64,000 nucleotides of DNA from Epinephelus fuscoguttatus (lineage: Eukaryota; Chordata; Actinopteri; Perciformes; Serranidae), in NCBI RefSeq assembly GCF_011397635.1, contig NC_064773.1:27274949-27338948 (forward strand), in the 5' to 3' direction. The translations under genes and the position numbers were made by a program. The notes under the pieces were generated by a model. It made no database searches, was not told where the DNA came from, and worked only from the letters and a program-made list of their open reading frames with translations. This document shows, in pieces, positions 17,724 through 29,926 of the stretch (its first letter is position 1; every line of letters starts with the position of its first letter).

Positions 17724-19882
17724 ATGAAGTCCTTTAGGCTTTCAAATTCAAAACACTTCACTCTTTTCGCTTCAGTGTACAAAGTAACCAAGTATTATCA
17801 ATTTGGAACAGACGCCTTGACCACAGACTAACAGGAGTTGGATGCCTGGCACTGAAACATTCTCTTCACCCCAGAGGAGGGACAGGAATCATGTGCTGGA
17901 TACCTCATGGTCTGCAGGGTTTTCATTCCAGGGACTAATCAGTCTAACATCCACTGATCTCCCCTGGTATGCATTCCTTTTTCATCTTTACACATCTCTG
18001 ATAATATCAAAGTGACAAAGAACAATTATAAAACGATGGCCAAGGAAGTCACATCACATAAGAACAGCGCTTCGGTCCTTATTAATGCCCGAAATTGTTA
18101 TTCTCTCCCAGGCAATTTGGGAACTACTTTCTCTAGAGGAGCACATATTGACATGTTGGATTTGATGTGTAGCCCTCCTGTGGGAGGAATGCAAACCACA
18201 GAGAGTAGAAGAAACACAAACGTACTAGTGAGGTGGAGGCCACAAGCAATAGCTGGTTGTTTGAATAAATGCAAAACATGAATGGTGTTGTAAAAGGCCC
18301 CAAGGTAAAAAAAGTAGGAACTAAGGGGGGGAGCTTCATTTTTCTCTGAGAGTAGGTGATCAACATGAGCAGATTTTAACATATTATGTAATAGACGGAA
18401 AGAGGAAGCGGGTGAATGTGTATATCATGAAACTATTTCAGTAGTATGCCATCAGAGAGTTATGTATGGGCTTGATTAGCTCACAAAGAGATAAAACAGC
18501 CCTGCAGCCCAGAGATAGGACCCATGTTTCGTCTAGTCACCGGTCCTTTTCCCGTCTCGCCCCCCAATGGTCCCACAACAACGAGACACTTCCTGACTTC
18601 TGAGAAAAATCACTGAATCACCGCTGCAAACTGCTTGGTTTGGGGGTTTGTGTCAGGTGGAAAACAGGGACAACACTGTAATAAGGGTGTTAAGTTACTG
18701 AGACCTGTGCAGATTCACCTGATACTGAAAGCTCAGCTTAAACAACAAACACAAGGCAGCACAAGCAGACTTAGTACACTAACTGTGGTCTCACATAGCC
18801 CATGTTGGCCCTATGTAATGTTACATTTCTGAGAAGATGCATATCAACAATGTAGGTATGACACCACCTTACATACTGTAACTACCACAACAGCTTGACA
18901 CATACACACAATTCGTCTGTGGACTTGTGTTCTTTTTGGTCGACCAAAGTGCAAATTTAGGTCACCCAGTCTGTCGGGGACGCTTAGTGGACAATGTGTA
19001 AGCGGGCTGAGTAATAGAGCGCTGTGTTTCAGTAGCTGTAGGAACCAGGAGAGTTTTCTCTGTTGATCATTGAAACTGACAATGTTCAACCACAAAGCTT
19101 TTACTTTCACTGACGATACAAACACTGCGGACACCACTTTTATTAAAGGGAAATTTCACCCCCAAAGTCAAACATGTATATTTCTCCTCTTGGCTGTGAT
19201 GCTATTTATCAATCTAGATCATTTAGGTGTGAGCTGCTGAGTGTTTGATATCAGCTGTAGAGATGTCTGCCTTCTCTCCAGTATAATGGAACTAGATGGC
19301 ACTCAGCTTGTGGTGCTCAAAGCGCCAAAAACTACAATATACAACAGTTTCTTCCAACCAAGTAATTTGCTTGGACGAGAGGCATTCCATGAGTGCTGAT
19401 ATATAGTAGAACATCACTGGGACATGTAACAGTAAAATCACTTCGCTCACAGGTGTTATAAATATGAATACAACCGTTAATTAACCAGCTGTCACACTCG
19501 CTACATTGACGCAAACTGACACTATAGCATTTGAATTAAATTATGAGTGGTCGTCAGAAGAGGACAAGGAAAAGGAAAGCCAGGACTGTTCTGTGCAGAC
19601 CTCCAGGTGTGTTTGAATCCGGCCGTGCCAACATCCAGGTTTGCCAACGTTTCATCAGCCGAACTGGGCGAAGTTACACAGTTGCAGATCAATGTAAATA
19701 CAAAGTAGATTGTGAGTTCCTGACGTGTGTGCTGCGTTGCCTGGAAACAGACTGGGGGAACTGTTTTTTTTTCGCGGAGCTACATAACATACTTAAATAA
19801 TTTATTTCATCACCTTTTGTTAACATTTCCTTACTCAGCATTGCTCTTCAAGCTGTTGTTGACCTGTTGTATAAAAGCAAAA

Positions 19883-19995
19883 TCACACTCGAGGTTGTGA
19901 CATTGTACTGTATATTGTCACAGCTGTAATTGTCTCCCTGTGACCGAATCACAGCCGTGACGATATACAGTACAACATCACTCCCTCTCGTGTGA
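19883..19995. mobile_element. Fold-back element, about 50-bp arms
   Basis: The arms 19883-19934 and 19943-19995 are near-perfect inverses, centred on GTACTGTATATTGTCACAGC and its counterpart, with an 8-bp loop. Probably a small palindromic MITE. Confidence 0.75.
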
Positions 19996-21309
19996 TAATG
20001 CTTAATTTGAAAAACTCAACAGCAATGTCTCTTTCCATAAATTATGACCAAATTACTCAAGATAATCCAATCCACAGATGTTGTTGTGAGCAGTTTCATA
20101 TAGGAACTATTTTCTATCTAGAAAACTACACTTGCTAACTGTATCACTGCACAGGAGGACGAGTGCATCCACTCACAGATGAGAGGCTCATGCTCGTGAC
20201 AGCACGAGATGTAAATATAAAAGGCATCCTTCTCGGGCATGCTGTAAAATTAGCTAGCTCAGTGGTGCTAGGTGAGTTAGCAGTAGATGCATCCTTCCTT
20301 CTGCATGGTGGCACAACTTGGCGAGTGTAGTAGATACTGAAAATTTCAAAATTTATGGCCGTATCAGGAGTATTCAACATTCATTCTACTTTTACCCCTG
20401 TTTTTGGTCTCCACCAGCTCCTGTGGACAACATTAGGATCTTTAGTTGCTAAATGCCCCGCTGGCTAGCTGCTAACTTCGTCCATCATTTGGTAGCATAC
20501 AGTGGGTGGAGAGAGTGGGCTAAAACAGTAAAGCTGTGGGCCATAGAACCAAAACACTGACTGGACAGTGGTTATTCTTTGGGTTCCCTCCATTAGAGTG
20601 TCTTAAATTATGTTTTCAGTTGTCTGTGTAGATCTACAGATATCTAAAAGATCAGTATTACAGTTTAGATTAGAAAAAAACATACTGTAAAGCCATTAAA
20701 CAAAACTTACAAGCTTTTTTTCACCAGGTCTGCCAGTTTGCTGTACAGAGTTGAAACTGAGCAATGGAATTAATGCATACACTCAAGGGTCTGGATGGAT
20801 TTTCTGCTTGGTTCTCCACCTAGGTGGAAAATGTCGGGCCTTTAGCTCTGTCTGAGGGGATTCAGTTTGGCTTGAAGTGAACCAGATCCACCCCCTAGCT
20901 AAACAAACAAGGCTACACCACTCAGGCACTTATAAGGAAGGCATTATGAAAGCAGACTCACTATTTGAAGACTCAAGCATGCAGCCTATAACGGGACGGG
21001 CCAAATCTGGCCGGCCAAAATTATAATATATAACTATGACACTTAAAACTTGCAATGTGTTTCCTCATCTTACTAAAACTGTTAAAGGTTCAGTTCACCA
21101 GCACTGTGTATGTGTGTGTATTTCCATACAAACACACACTCCACCCTTCAAGTACTGTAAGTGACTGGACAGGAAACAGTTTCCATCCTGAATGAAAGGG
21201 CTCAGTCATGACGCCAGAGAGAGGAATGGGGCTCTCAGACAAACACACACACACACACACACACACGCCTATAACAAAAATATATTGTCCCGAACTTTCC
21301 TCTGATTGT

Positions 21310-21786
21310 AAAGGGGAACTACGCCTGTTTTCAAAATTCATAAGTTGTTGCTATGGTCTAAGACAGTCCAAAAATATTAGTAAACATAAACAACTCTCTC
21401 AAATCCAAAAACTAGAGTGCTAAAGCTCAAACGTGTGATGATGTCATGGGGTGTAAAGTCTGGAGCTGCTCCATAGACAATAAATGGCGAAAGACGTAAA
21501 AGATGACACTGAGAGCACCCAGGGGAATGTTCTGAGTATATGGGTACATTTTCTGTTTCAGCACTGAAACACTCCAATAGAATAACGCTCAAAAATAAAA
21601 CAAACATTCTGTGGGTCCACAAAATCACGTGTCCATGAAGCAGCTCCAGACTTAATGACATTTTAAGTTTGAGACTCTGGTTTCCAGCTTTGAGAGAGAG
21701 TAGCTCATGCTCACAAATATTGATTAAACTTTGCTATGCCGTGGAAATAACATTGGAATTCCTAATTTAGGTGGTGCTCCCCTTTA
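21310..21786. mobile_element. Probable MITE with short inverted ends
   Basis: The start AAAGGGGAACTACGCC and the end GGTGGTGCTCCCCTTT are imperfect inverses. The interior of about 480 bp has no coding signal that I recognise. Confidence 0.55.
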
Positions 21787-22531
21787 AACTAAACAACCAC
21801 TTTTGTCTTTAAAAGTCACCTTGACATTCTAATAAAGGGAACTTAATGCTGTGTATCAATTATTTAGTAATATCCACAACATTATGCAGTATTATCTTAT
21901 GGAAATCTGTTATATATCCCTATTCAAAGTGTTTGTTTTTTGCAATAGTAATATATACTTGAGAAAATGCTTCAAATGGGAAAGACATGTCAAGAACTCC
22001 ATTAATTTCAAATAAATTGCATATATATTGTGTTTTGTCAGTGTATTTCAAATTAAAATAAACTTATTTTCATGTTAAATCTTGTTGTAATTGCCATGCT
22101 TTCAATCCAGTGTGCTGGTGTACCCTCCATCCACCTGCGGAGATGGTGTGTACCTGCATGGAGCATTACCCCAGCTCACAACACATTAATGTCTTGTCAA
22201 GCTAACGATTCACAACTCACTTAAATTGAAACTTTTGGGGCCACCCTGTCAAACCTCTATCTGCCACCTTAGCTGGCACTGCTGCCACTCATATAATGGG
22301 TCATACTGGATACTGGTTAATATTTTATATTATATATATATATATGCCATTAAGTTTAAATAATATGTGGTTACTTAAAACAAACATTGGGTCAGTTAGT
22401 TGTTGTGATGTGTTAGCTAGCTGTGTATCCGTTACATTGCCTTTGCGTCTCTGTCTGGCAGGTTGACAGCAACAAATAAAAATCCGACAGCATACAGATA
22501 AAGAGCACTGAGTGAGGAAAAATCACCTACC

Positions 22532-23050
22532 TCCGTGTCCTGCTCCAGAGTCAATTATTGGCTTGCCGCCACCCCACGATATAAGAGAAATATGATGTGT
22601 TTCTTCGTATTTTCCTGCCTAATATTTAGGCAGTTGAAGGCTAAAGGCTCCAGTTATTGGCCACCCTTTAGAGGAACTTATAAGGCAGCACCGTAAACAT
22701 CGTCGATATCAACGCCAAATCATAACAAAAGTCCCCTGACGTCGCCAGCAAGCTAACCTAAAATAATTTGAAATTATTTTACTTTCTTCATTTGTACACC
22801 CTGACCTCGAAATTCAACGCTTCCTCCGTCTAAATCGCTATAAAATATGAAATAAGCACCGCTGCTTCCTGGGACCGTCGGGCACATCAGACGCTCCGGC
22901 GACGCAACGGCGTAGCATTTGATTGATGTTGGAGAGAACCAATCAGTGATGAGAAAAGGGAACTGTGGTTTCAAATGGCCAATCACATGCGCAATGTACG
23001 TGGGAGTGACATGTTTGTCAGCCAATGAGAGGATCTGATCCGCCCAGCAA
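22532..23050 (-). promoter_or_regulatory. stk38l: Probable stk38l promoter and non-coding first exon
   Basis: The first coding exon of stk38l begins with an acceptor at 16714, so an upstream untranslated exon is required. Reading the minus strand, a good donor (GGAG followed by GTAGGTG) ends a possible exon at 22532. The stretch to its right is richer in CpG than its neighbours and has three CCAAT motifs at about 22938, 22979 and 23020. No transcript start can be fixed from sequence. This is inference from position and motifs. Confidence 0.35.
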
Positions 23051-24239
23051 GGGTTGTGTTTCAGGACGCAGGTTCATTTGGCTAGCAAGCATTTGCAGCT
23101 ATGAAAGACAGTACTGTAGCTCCAGTAGTTGTAATATTGGTTACATAATTTTATTGCTTATGCTTAGAGGAAACCCTCACTAAAAGAACTGATATTATTA
23201 TACTTTTTTAAGGATAATATTACACAGATTACACAGAAAATAATACATTTCTTAACACTGAATAACCTTATGAACTACAAGAGGGTATCAAAGGTCAATA
23301 AAAGGTCATATTGTGATCAAAAGAAACAAATTACTGGTTTTTAATTGCTACCGCTGGCAAGGAAACATTTACAGAAAAAAACGGAATAATTTACATCAAA
23401 TACCACTACTTAGAAAATACAAAACACCCATAACATTTTATAGGACTACTTTAACCTACTGACAATACAGGAGATAAGACACCATAAAAACAAGATAAAA
23501 TAAAATCATAATAGAGTGTCACAGACAGACCACAGCTTTATTCAAGGAAAAATACAAGCGATAGTTGTGCTGAGGGAAGATATGAGACCTTTGGTGTAAC
23601 ATTTTTGGCAAATATGGAAGATGTGTTTATTGTTTAACCTAGATGCTTCAGATTATTTTTTCACACTTCAAAGATGTAGAATTTCCAGAGGAAACTGACA
23701 CCTTTCCTGTAGTCCTCCCAGCAAGGACAATTAGAAGGACACTGATTAACCCAGTCTGAAATCTTTCATTTCCTTGTTCACATGTGTCTATATGTCAAAG
23801 GTCTATAGGACAAAGAACAGGTGTGTGCAGTAGAAAACACTAATGTCAACTAGAAAAAGCAGATAACAAAACTGTAACACCAACAACAAACTTGTGTTGA
23901 CCAAAACACAGTGAAAAGTCGTGCTGGCAGCCATAAATCTCCTTATTTGGACGGGTTGAGTGATTTTACTGTAAGAGCCATGATGTCAACATCCACAGAG
24001 GTGGGTGTAACCTGCTAACAAGTCTGGGTGTGGTGTCCAGCAGACAAGGCTGTTTTTATATTTCTTGCATCAATGGGGCCCACTGAGCTGTGACACAGCA
24101 CCTATATTTAGATTTGGGCTATAAACTCTCTGGCCTGTAGCCTGAGCTTCATAAAGTTCAGTCTGAAACTCAGACCACTGAGCCACACTTTGATTTGAGT
24201 GATGCCACATGACAACTGCTGTTGTGTAAAAAGCATTTT

Positions 24240-24423
24240 TTTTAAAAGATATTTTTTGGGGCATTTTTTGCCTTTAATGGACAGGACAGTTAAGTGTGAA
24301 TGGGGGAGAGAGAGAGGGGATGACATGCAGCAAAGGGCCACAGGCTGGACTCGAACCTGTGCCGCTGCAGCAACAGCCTTGTATATGGGGTGCCTGCTAT
24401 ACCACTAAGCCACCAACACCCCA
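24240..24423 (-). mobile_element. tRNA-derived SINE
   Basis: Minus strand: A-box-like TGGCTTAGTGGTA, B box GGTTCGAGTCC, then a body ending in ATTAAAGGCAAAAAATGCCC. It is flanked by near-identical copies of TGTAAAAAGCATTTT (24225-24239 and 24424-24439), a target-site duplication. Confidence 0.85.
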
Positions 24424-24813
24424 TGTAAAAAAACATTTTGAGTGATTTTCAGATATTAACAGTTCAACCAAATAATTATTTTATTAATTCAGACTATACT
24501 TAAATGATATTCAGAGGAGGCAGCGAGGTTATTTTATTGGATTTAAAAGACATAAAATGAAAACCTAAGATCTACCATATTCAGCACTCTGGACAAGCTT
24601 TACCTGCCCTGCCCCCAAAATATGAGAATGTACTATTATTGCTATTAATATTTTTTTTTTATATTTATTGTGTTCATCACAAACAAGAACAAGAGCTTGT
24701 TCAGGACTGGAGGTAGTACCCCTTTAACAGGCCAACCATTAGCCTTTGATCTTTACATAATTTTTCTTTACACAATTTTTCCCTTACGTTTGATTTTTTT
24801 AATGTAATATGTA

Positions 24814-24814
<1 letters not shown>

Positions 24815-24853
<39 letters not shown>
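24815..24853. repeat. (TA)n microsatellite
   Basis: An uninterrupted run of about 19 TA units. Confidence 0.9.
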
Positions 24854-24856
<3 letters not shown>

Positions 24857-27402
24857 TGTATATATCGTGGATGCAATTTTGATGCCCTTCCACCACTGAG
24901 TTTTGGATTACCAGCGTCCTCTTAGGCTGCTTGTGCTTGGGAAAACAGGTACATGCAGTACATAAGGCATTCTTTCTTATTTGTAGAGACTACATAAAAA
25001 TAGTTGAGAGTGTTTGTTACCATAAAATACAGGAATTTGAGAATCTTATGCAATTTAAGTGCCAGCATTCCCCACCCAAAAAAGCGTAAAGTACACTCCA
25101 AGAACTCATCTTAAATGTGTGTCTTGTGTTTCTTGCTACTTGGAATTTTCAGATCAGATTCTCATACTGGATCTTACATTGTCTAACATTACCAAATAAC
25201 TACATGTTTAGGTCATCAGCAGCTTGCTTCCCCCTTTTTTTTTTTTTTTTTTACCTCTCAGCAGCTTGCTTCATTTTTCCCATGCTATTTTCTAACTTAC
25301 TTATGTCATGAAAAACTAAAACTAGTGATTGGTTCCTGAAAACATTTTGGGCATTTTGAAGAGGGTCTAACTGTGCAGCATCAGCATGTTAAAAAGCTGA
25401 AGTGTGGTCACACTGAACATGACATCATTTCAGCAAAATTCAATTTACAGTGATCTTTACCTGGCTAAAGCTCCAGTGTGTAGGATCTAGAGGGATATTT
25501 TGGCCGAAATGGAATATAAAAGATATATTTTCTTTAGTGTGTGGTCACCTGAAAATAGCAATTGTTTTTTATAACTTTAAAATGAGCTATCTAGAGCTGC
25601 ATAGGGACCAGGTCCTCACCAACGGAGATCACCATGTTGCACCACCATGTTTCAACAGTAGGCTCTAGTTGGAGCCATTTGTGTTTTTGTGTCATTTTTA
25701 AGGCATCCAAGCAACAACTGCTGCTCAAGCCCTATTGTTTTTAGGGGCCGGCCAGCTCTTGTGCTCACCAATATTCTCCTCCTCCTTCTAAGGAAATTTA
25801 ACTTCCCATGCATACAAATAAACCCAACTTGGCACATAGTCCAGTCTCATGCTAAACTTCCTCAATGGGAACTGGGGGCCAATACTCCTGATGGCGGCGC
25901 TACACCAACTGTTCACAAATTCACAACAAATCACCTGTACAGCAAACAGTTTTACAACTTTTATTAAACTGTAGGCTGATTTGTGAGGACACATTTATAA
26001 ATCCATCCTAGCGCAAATTATGAAGTCCATCACTCTGTTTTTATTAGAAACTGCAAAACAAATTAAACCAATCTCCTCCAACATTTTGAAGTCAATTCAC
26101 ACCAGACTTGCTACACAGGATTTTTGATTGACTAAAAATTGAGCCCACAGTGCATCAAAATGAGTCACTAAACAAAGCCCCAATGTTCATGAAAAAATGA
26201 CAATATTTTGCTGTGAGGGTTTAGTGTATTTTAATTCAGAATTGTATTTTAAACAAAATGTATTTTTGACAGCATTTTGAACTCTGCCATCAGGTAGCCT
26301 ATATGGAAAAAGAGCATCTTAAAGCATATTTTTTTTCACTTGTGGATCAATTAATATTTGTAAAAAAAAAGACATTGCGCATGTTTTCTGTGTTGTGTCA
26401 ATGAAGTATGCAAATTCTCAGAATTTTGTCTTGATAACTGAATTTTTGACACTAGTTTGAAATCTGCCTGTAAATACATGTACAGCTGTTACGCTGCACC
26501 CTGGTGGTTGGTATTAGTGTGAAATCACTTTAAATTTTACACTGGTGACGTAGTTCAACTTGATAACAACTTGCTATTGGTGCCTAAAGGCTGGAGCTCA
26601 AGTCCTCGGTGATTAAAGATTAAACATGCTTTTACCTCCTCAGACGTCCCCACCCAGGATTAGAAACACATGACTTCAACGATACTTCTCAGCCTCAGCA
26701 GTCACCATGTTGCCTTTGTAGACAGATTTTGATAAACAGGAACAGCATGTAACACTTTGCTTCTCTGTGACAGGTAAGCTACAGTCCATACATTAAGAGA
26801 AAAACAAAAACTATAAAACACTATTCTGTGTGAATTCTGTTGGGGACCGTCAACACTACTTGGACAAACCACATACAGAACTGTGGTGCGCTGTAATACT
26901 AGAACCAGTTGTAATAATAAAGGCAGTTAGTCTAATTTTGTTTTGATTATGATTACATTTGCTCACAATCATTTGGACGGCAGTGGAGGGTTGCCTGTCG
27001 TAGGATGGCAACATATTTTAATTCTACTTTCCAGGTAAATTCTTATGTCATTAGGCCTAGATCTTAATTTGACAAAAGATTAAGGTTGGTGTTTGATGGA
27101 GGAAGAGCCAGTCAGGACACTGATGACCTCATTCCATTACAGTTAGATGGAGGTGTGCCGCAGAGAAGGAGTAACAGACACGTCACGTGTCTGACAGGAA
27201 GTGACGGCAACAGTGTGGCGTGGTGCGAGAACAACTGAGATGAAAACCATGAGATCTGTTAACACTGTCTTTAGTCAAGTGTGCCGAATAAATGTAATTA
27301 CATCAATGTTAAACCTGAATACTTTAACTGTAATATCATATCATAGATGTGTGTATATGTGTCCCACATGTCTGTATTATATTTAAATGATCTATAGTTA
27401 TA

Positions 27403-27408
27403 TTTATT
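27403..27408 (-). terminator. Candidate polyadenylation signal
   Basis: AATAAA on the minus strand, 262 bp after the stop of the candidate exons ending at 27670. Assigned by position only. Confidence 0.35.
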
Positions 27409-27669
27409 TTTATAGACTCTCACCTACGTTTTTCAGTGATGTCTTATTTGTGTCCTTTTCTGTTTGTGACAGTTCCACTGTGACGAGACATCAAATCCAT
27501 CATCTTCTAACAACTGCCTCATCATTTAATATCTTCTCTACTTCCTGTACTCCATAACAATAGTGAACATCACTCTGTGTAAATCCACATAAACCTGAAC
27601 ACTTGTGTACGCCATACTGTAAGCAGAGCTACTTTACAATATACACAGAGTTGTACACACCGGTCAGAT

Positions 27670-28230
27670 TCAAAAAGGCGCTGACAGCTTCCTGTGTGTG
27701 TTTGTGCATGTGTGTGAGGAGTGCCACGAATCCATCAGCACAGAAGAAGCAGACATTGACAGCGTCCTCTGAGCTGGTAGGGACGGGGCACTCCTCATTG
27801 TTTCCTCTGGTGGATGAAGAGGGTGGTGTCCTGGGTCAGGGTGGAGGGGCGTCCTGGACTCACTCGAGAGCTGAGAGTGGTTCAGTGATCTACTGTGGTG
27901 TTGGGTCTTCCTGGGATGACTGACGTCCACTCTCAGCTGCTCCAGGAGTGCCAAAACCTCAGAGGAGTCTTGTCCTATAAAACAGAAACACAAATAATGA
28001 ACATTTTTGAACTTGGCTATACATGGAACCATATTAAGAAGGCTCCTGTAATAAAAAATAATTCACATATGTAAAGTTAACGTTATCTGAGCACAACTTT
28101 GTGTCAGTATGGTACTTTGAAGTCTTAGTGAGGGGATTACTTACTGAGCCCACTGATCAAAGGCGCCCATCGTCCTGTAGTCATCTGTCCTTTCATCTGG
28201 TCCTGTTTTGCTCTTCCACGTTGCTGCTTC
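27670..28230 (-). CDS. Possible 3' exons of an unrecognised gene
   Basis: Two candidate exons on the minus strand: 28230-28145 (acceptor CCACACAG, donor GTAAGTAA) and 27977-27670 (acceptor TTCTGTTTTATAG). Joined, they keep an open frame of about 130 codons ending at 27670. It includes GRWAPLISGLRQDSSEVLAL, then LEQLRVDVSHPRK and a His/Ser/Pro-rich tail. An AATAAA follows 262 bp later (27403-27408). No family is recognised. The unit lies downstream of the acidic-repeat gene on the same strand, separated by a LINE, so it could be its 3' end or a separate gene. A second frame through the first exon is also open, which lowers confidence. Fragments of the same region recur inverted at 48163-48828. 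Confidence 0.35.
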
Positions 28231-28489
28231 CTGTGTGGGGGGGTCTGTTACACCTGAATATAACTGAGTAAAGAGACTTGGAGACTTTTCTTTATGTTAG
28301 TAAATATTACCTTCCCTCTGTTCATTACATCCACCTACACCTAACTGAAAACACATGACAGTAAAACAGAGTGAGCACAATAAACAACGTGGTATTATTA
28401 TACTGGTCGGTGGAATACACAGTTGTAGGAGACTTGTCTTAATGTTGTCATTAAGTATTAACTTACTTTTGCCTGGTATAACCACTTAT

Positions 28490-29830
28490 ACTTTACAAGA
28501 TGTCCAAACAGGCCGCAAGTGGAGGGGCCAGGTAGAGGTGGACAATGCTATCAGAAGGCTGAAGCATAAAGAGGACGTAGGAAGAGTGCAGGAAGGCCAG
28601 GCTGGGTTTGGCTGAGGAGAACCAGTCAAGCTCTGGTCCAAAGCCTCGAGGAAGGAGAGGAAGACCATGTTTATGGAGGAAGTATCACGGGTGGAGCGGG
28701 AGCGCTACCTCATCAAAGCCATGTCCCAGGGCAAACAGGGGGCATGGACTCGGTGGGAGGACACCATCCACAGAGCCATGATCTGGAGGGACATCTGGCA
28801 AACCTAACAGGCACAGCTCAGCTTCATGGTGAGGGCAGCGTATGATGCCCCTCCCTGCCCACAAAACCTGTCGCAGTAGTTTGGGGGTGAAGTGAAGTGT
28901 CCCCTGTGCATCAAAAACAACGCACGCCTCTAGCACGTCCTGTCATCATGTGAAGTGGCACTGGCACAGTGGTGCTTGAAATGGCGGCATGACCAGGTCC
29001 TGTATACACTGGTGGAGCTCCTGGAGAAACACAGAGTGGCTGTAAACACTTTTTCTAGCAAACGGACACCAGGCGTTTCCTTTGTCTGACCAGGAGAGAG
29101 CCAGCAGAGGCCAGTGGCAGGCCATTCAAAATCACTGCTGACCCTTGGAAAAGACTGGAAGATGCGTGCAGACCTCGGCAAGCAGCTGGTCTTCCCCGAC
29201 AAGATCATGCAGACAACCCTGAGACCAGATGTTGTGATGTGGTCCACAGCTGCCAAGCACGTACTCATCATCAAGCTGACCATGCCCAGGGAGGAGGGAA
29301 TAACAACGGCGCATGAGCTGAAGCGGCTCAAGTACTCTGAGCTGGCTGCAGAGTGCAGAGAGGCAGGCTGGGAGGCATCCATCCACCCAGTGGAAGTTGG
29401 GTGCAGGGGCTTTGTGGGCAGGTTGGTTAGCCAGCTTCTCCAGGCTGCTGGAACAACAGGCACATGTCTGCAGAGGGCCATCAAGGAGCTGGCAGAGGAG
29501 GCTGAGAGAGCTAGCTACTGGCTGTGGCTACAGAGGAGGGACACCGTATGGGACCAGACACCCCAGTGGCAGGGAGACGTCCCTAGACAGCCACTGGCCC
29601 CCCACCCAGAGATGTACTGGCTAGGGGCGAAACAGCTGAAAACCCTGCAGCTGACCCCAAGTGCACTGGAGGTGGTGCGACAGGCAAGAAGCCGGGCAGG
29701 TTAATACCAGCGACGACCTGTACGCTCCATCAAGTAAAGACTTAACAGTATAGCATGTATTAACTGCACTAACCTTACCACTAGTGCATGCATATGAAAA
29801 TATTGAATGTAAATAAAAAGCCCTGGTGCA
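28490..29830 (+). mobile_element. RLE-type non-LTR retrotransposon 3' end, decayed
   Basis: Coding remnants read on the plus strand. From about 28620 a segment such as RYLIKAMSQGKQGAWTRWED is followed by a C-x2-C-x8-H-x4-C knuckle (CPLC...HVLSSC) at about 28900-28955. Both are interrupted by stops. An open frame of 196 codons at 29114-29704 then corresponds to the restriction-like endonuclease and tail of R2/NeSL/Hero-like elements. It carries RPDVVMWST, then LIIKLTMP, VEVGCRGF and AEEAERASYWLW. From memory of the family, the LTMP block usually has a Glu where this copy has Lys54, so the nuclease is probably dead. AATAAA near 29812 may be its own 3' signal. It ends close to the stop of the convergent acidic-repeat gene. 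Confidence 0.7.
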
Positions 29831-29926
29831 AGACGCTACCGAGGGCTGTGTTAACCTCACCAGATGCGAAGGCTGCCTGGGGCTTTATCAGTCCTGCCAG
29901 ACACAAAGGTTTCCCATTTAGTGCCA

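Larger units (their letters stand above)
16709..22531. other. Probable stk38l intron 1 with fish repeats
   Basis: No coding exon is visible here. It contains two terminal-inverted-repeat elements (17512-17723 and 21310-21786), a fold-back element (19883-19995), a short CA run near 21244 and a TA run near 22325. Short open frames in this stretch have no family resemblance and no splice context. Confidence 0.5.
23051..26835. other. Gene-poor repeat-rich spacer
   Basis: Contains a SINE (24240-24423), a TA microsatellite and, at about 25465-26120, sequence beginning CTCCAGTGTGTAGGATCTAG that resembles a common fish DNA element. No exon with both splice sites and family likeness is visible. Confidence 0.5.

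Noticed and set aside
27175-27193. Palindrome CAGACACGTCACGTGTCTG
   Set aside because: Nine-base arms are short; one such match is not notable in 64 kb. Noted only as a possible E-box cluster.
29114-29704. 196-codon open frame considered as a host gene
   Set aside because: Its motifs (RPDVVMWS, VEVGCRGF, AEEAERASYWLW) match RLE LINE C-termini, and broken LINE sequence continues upstream.
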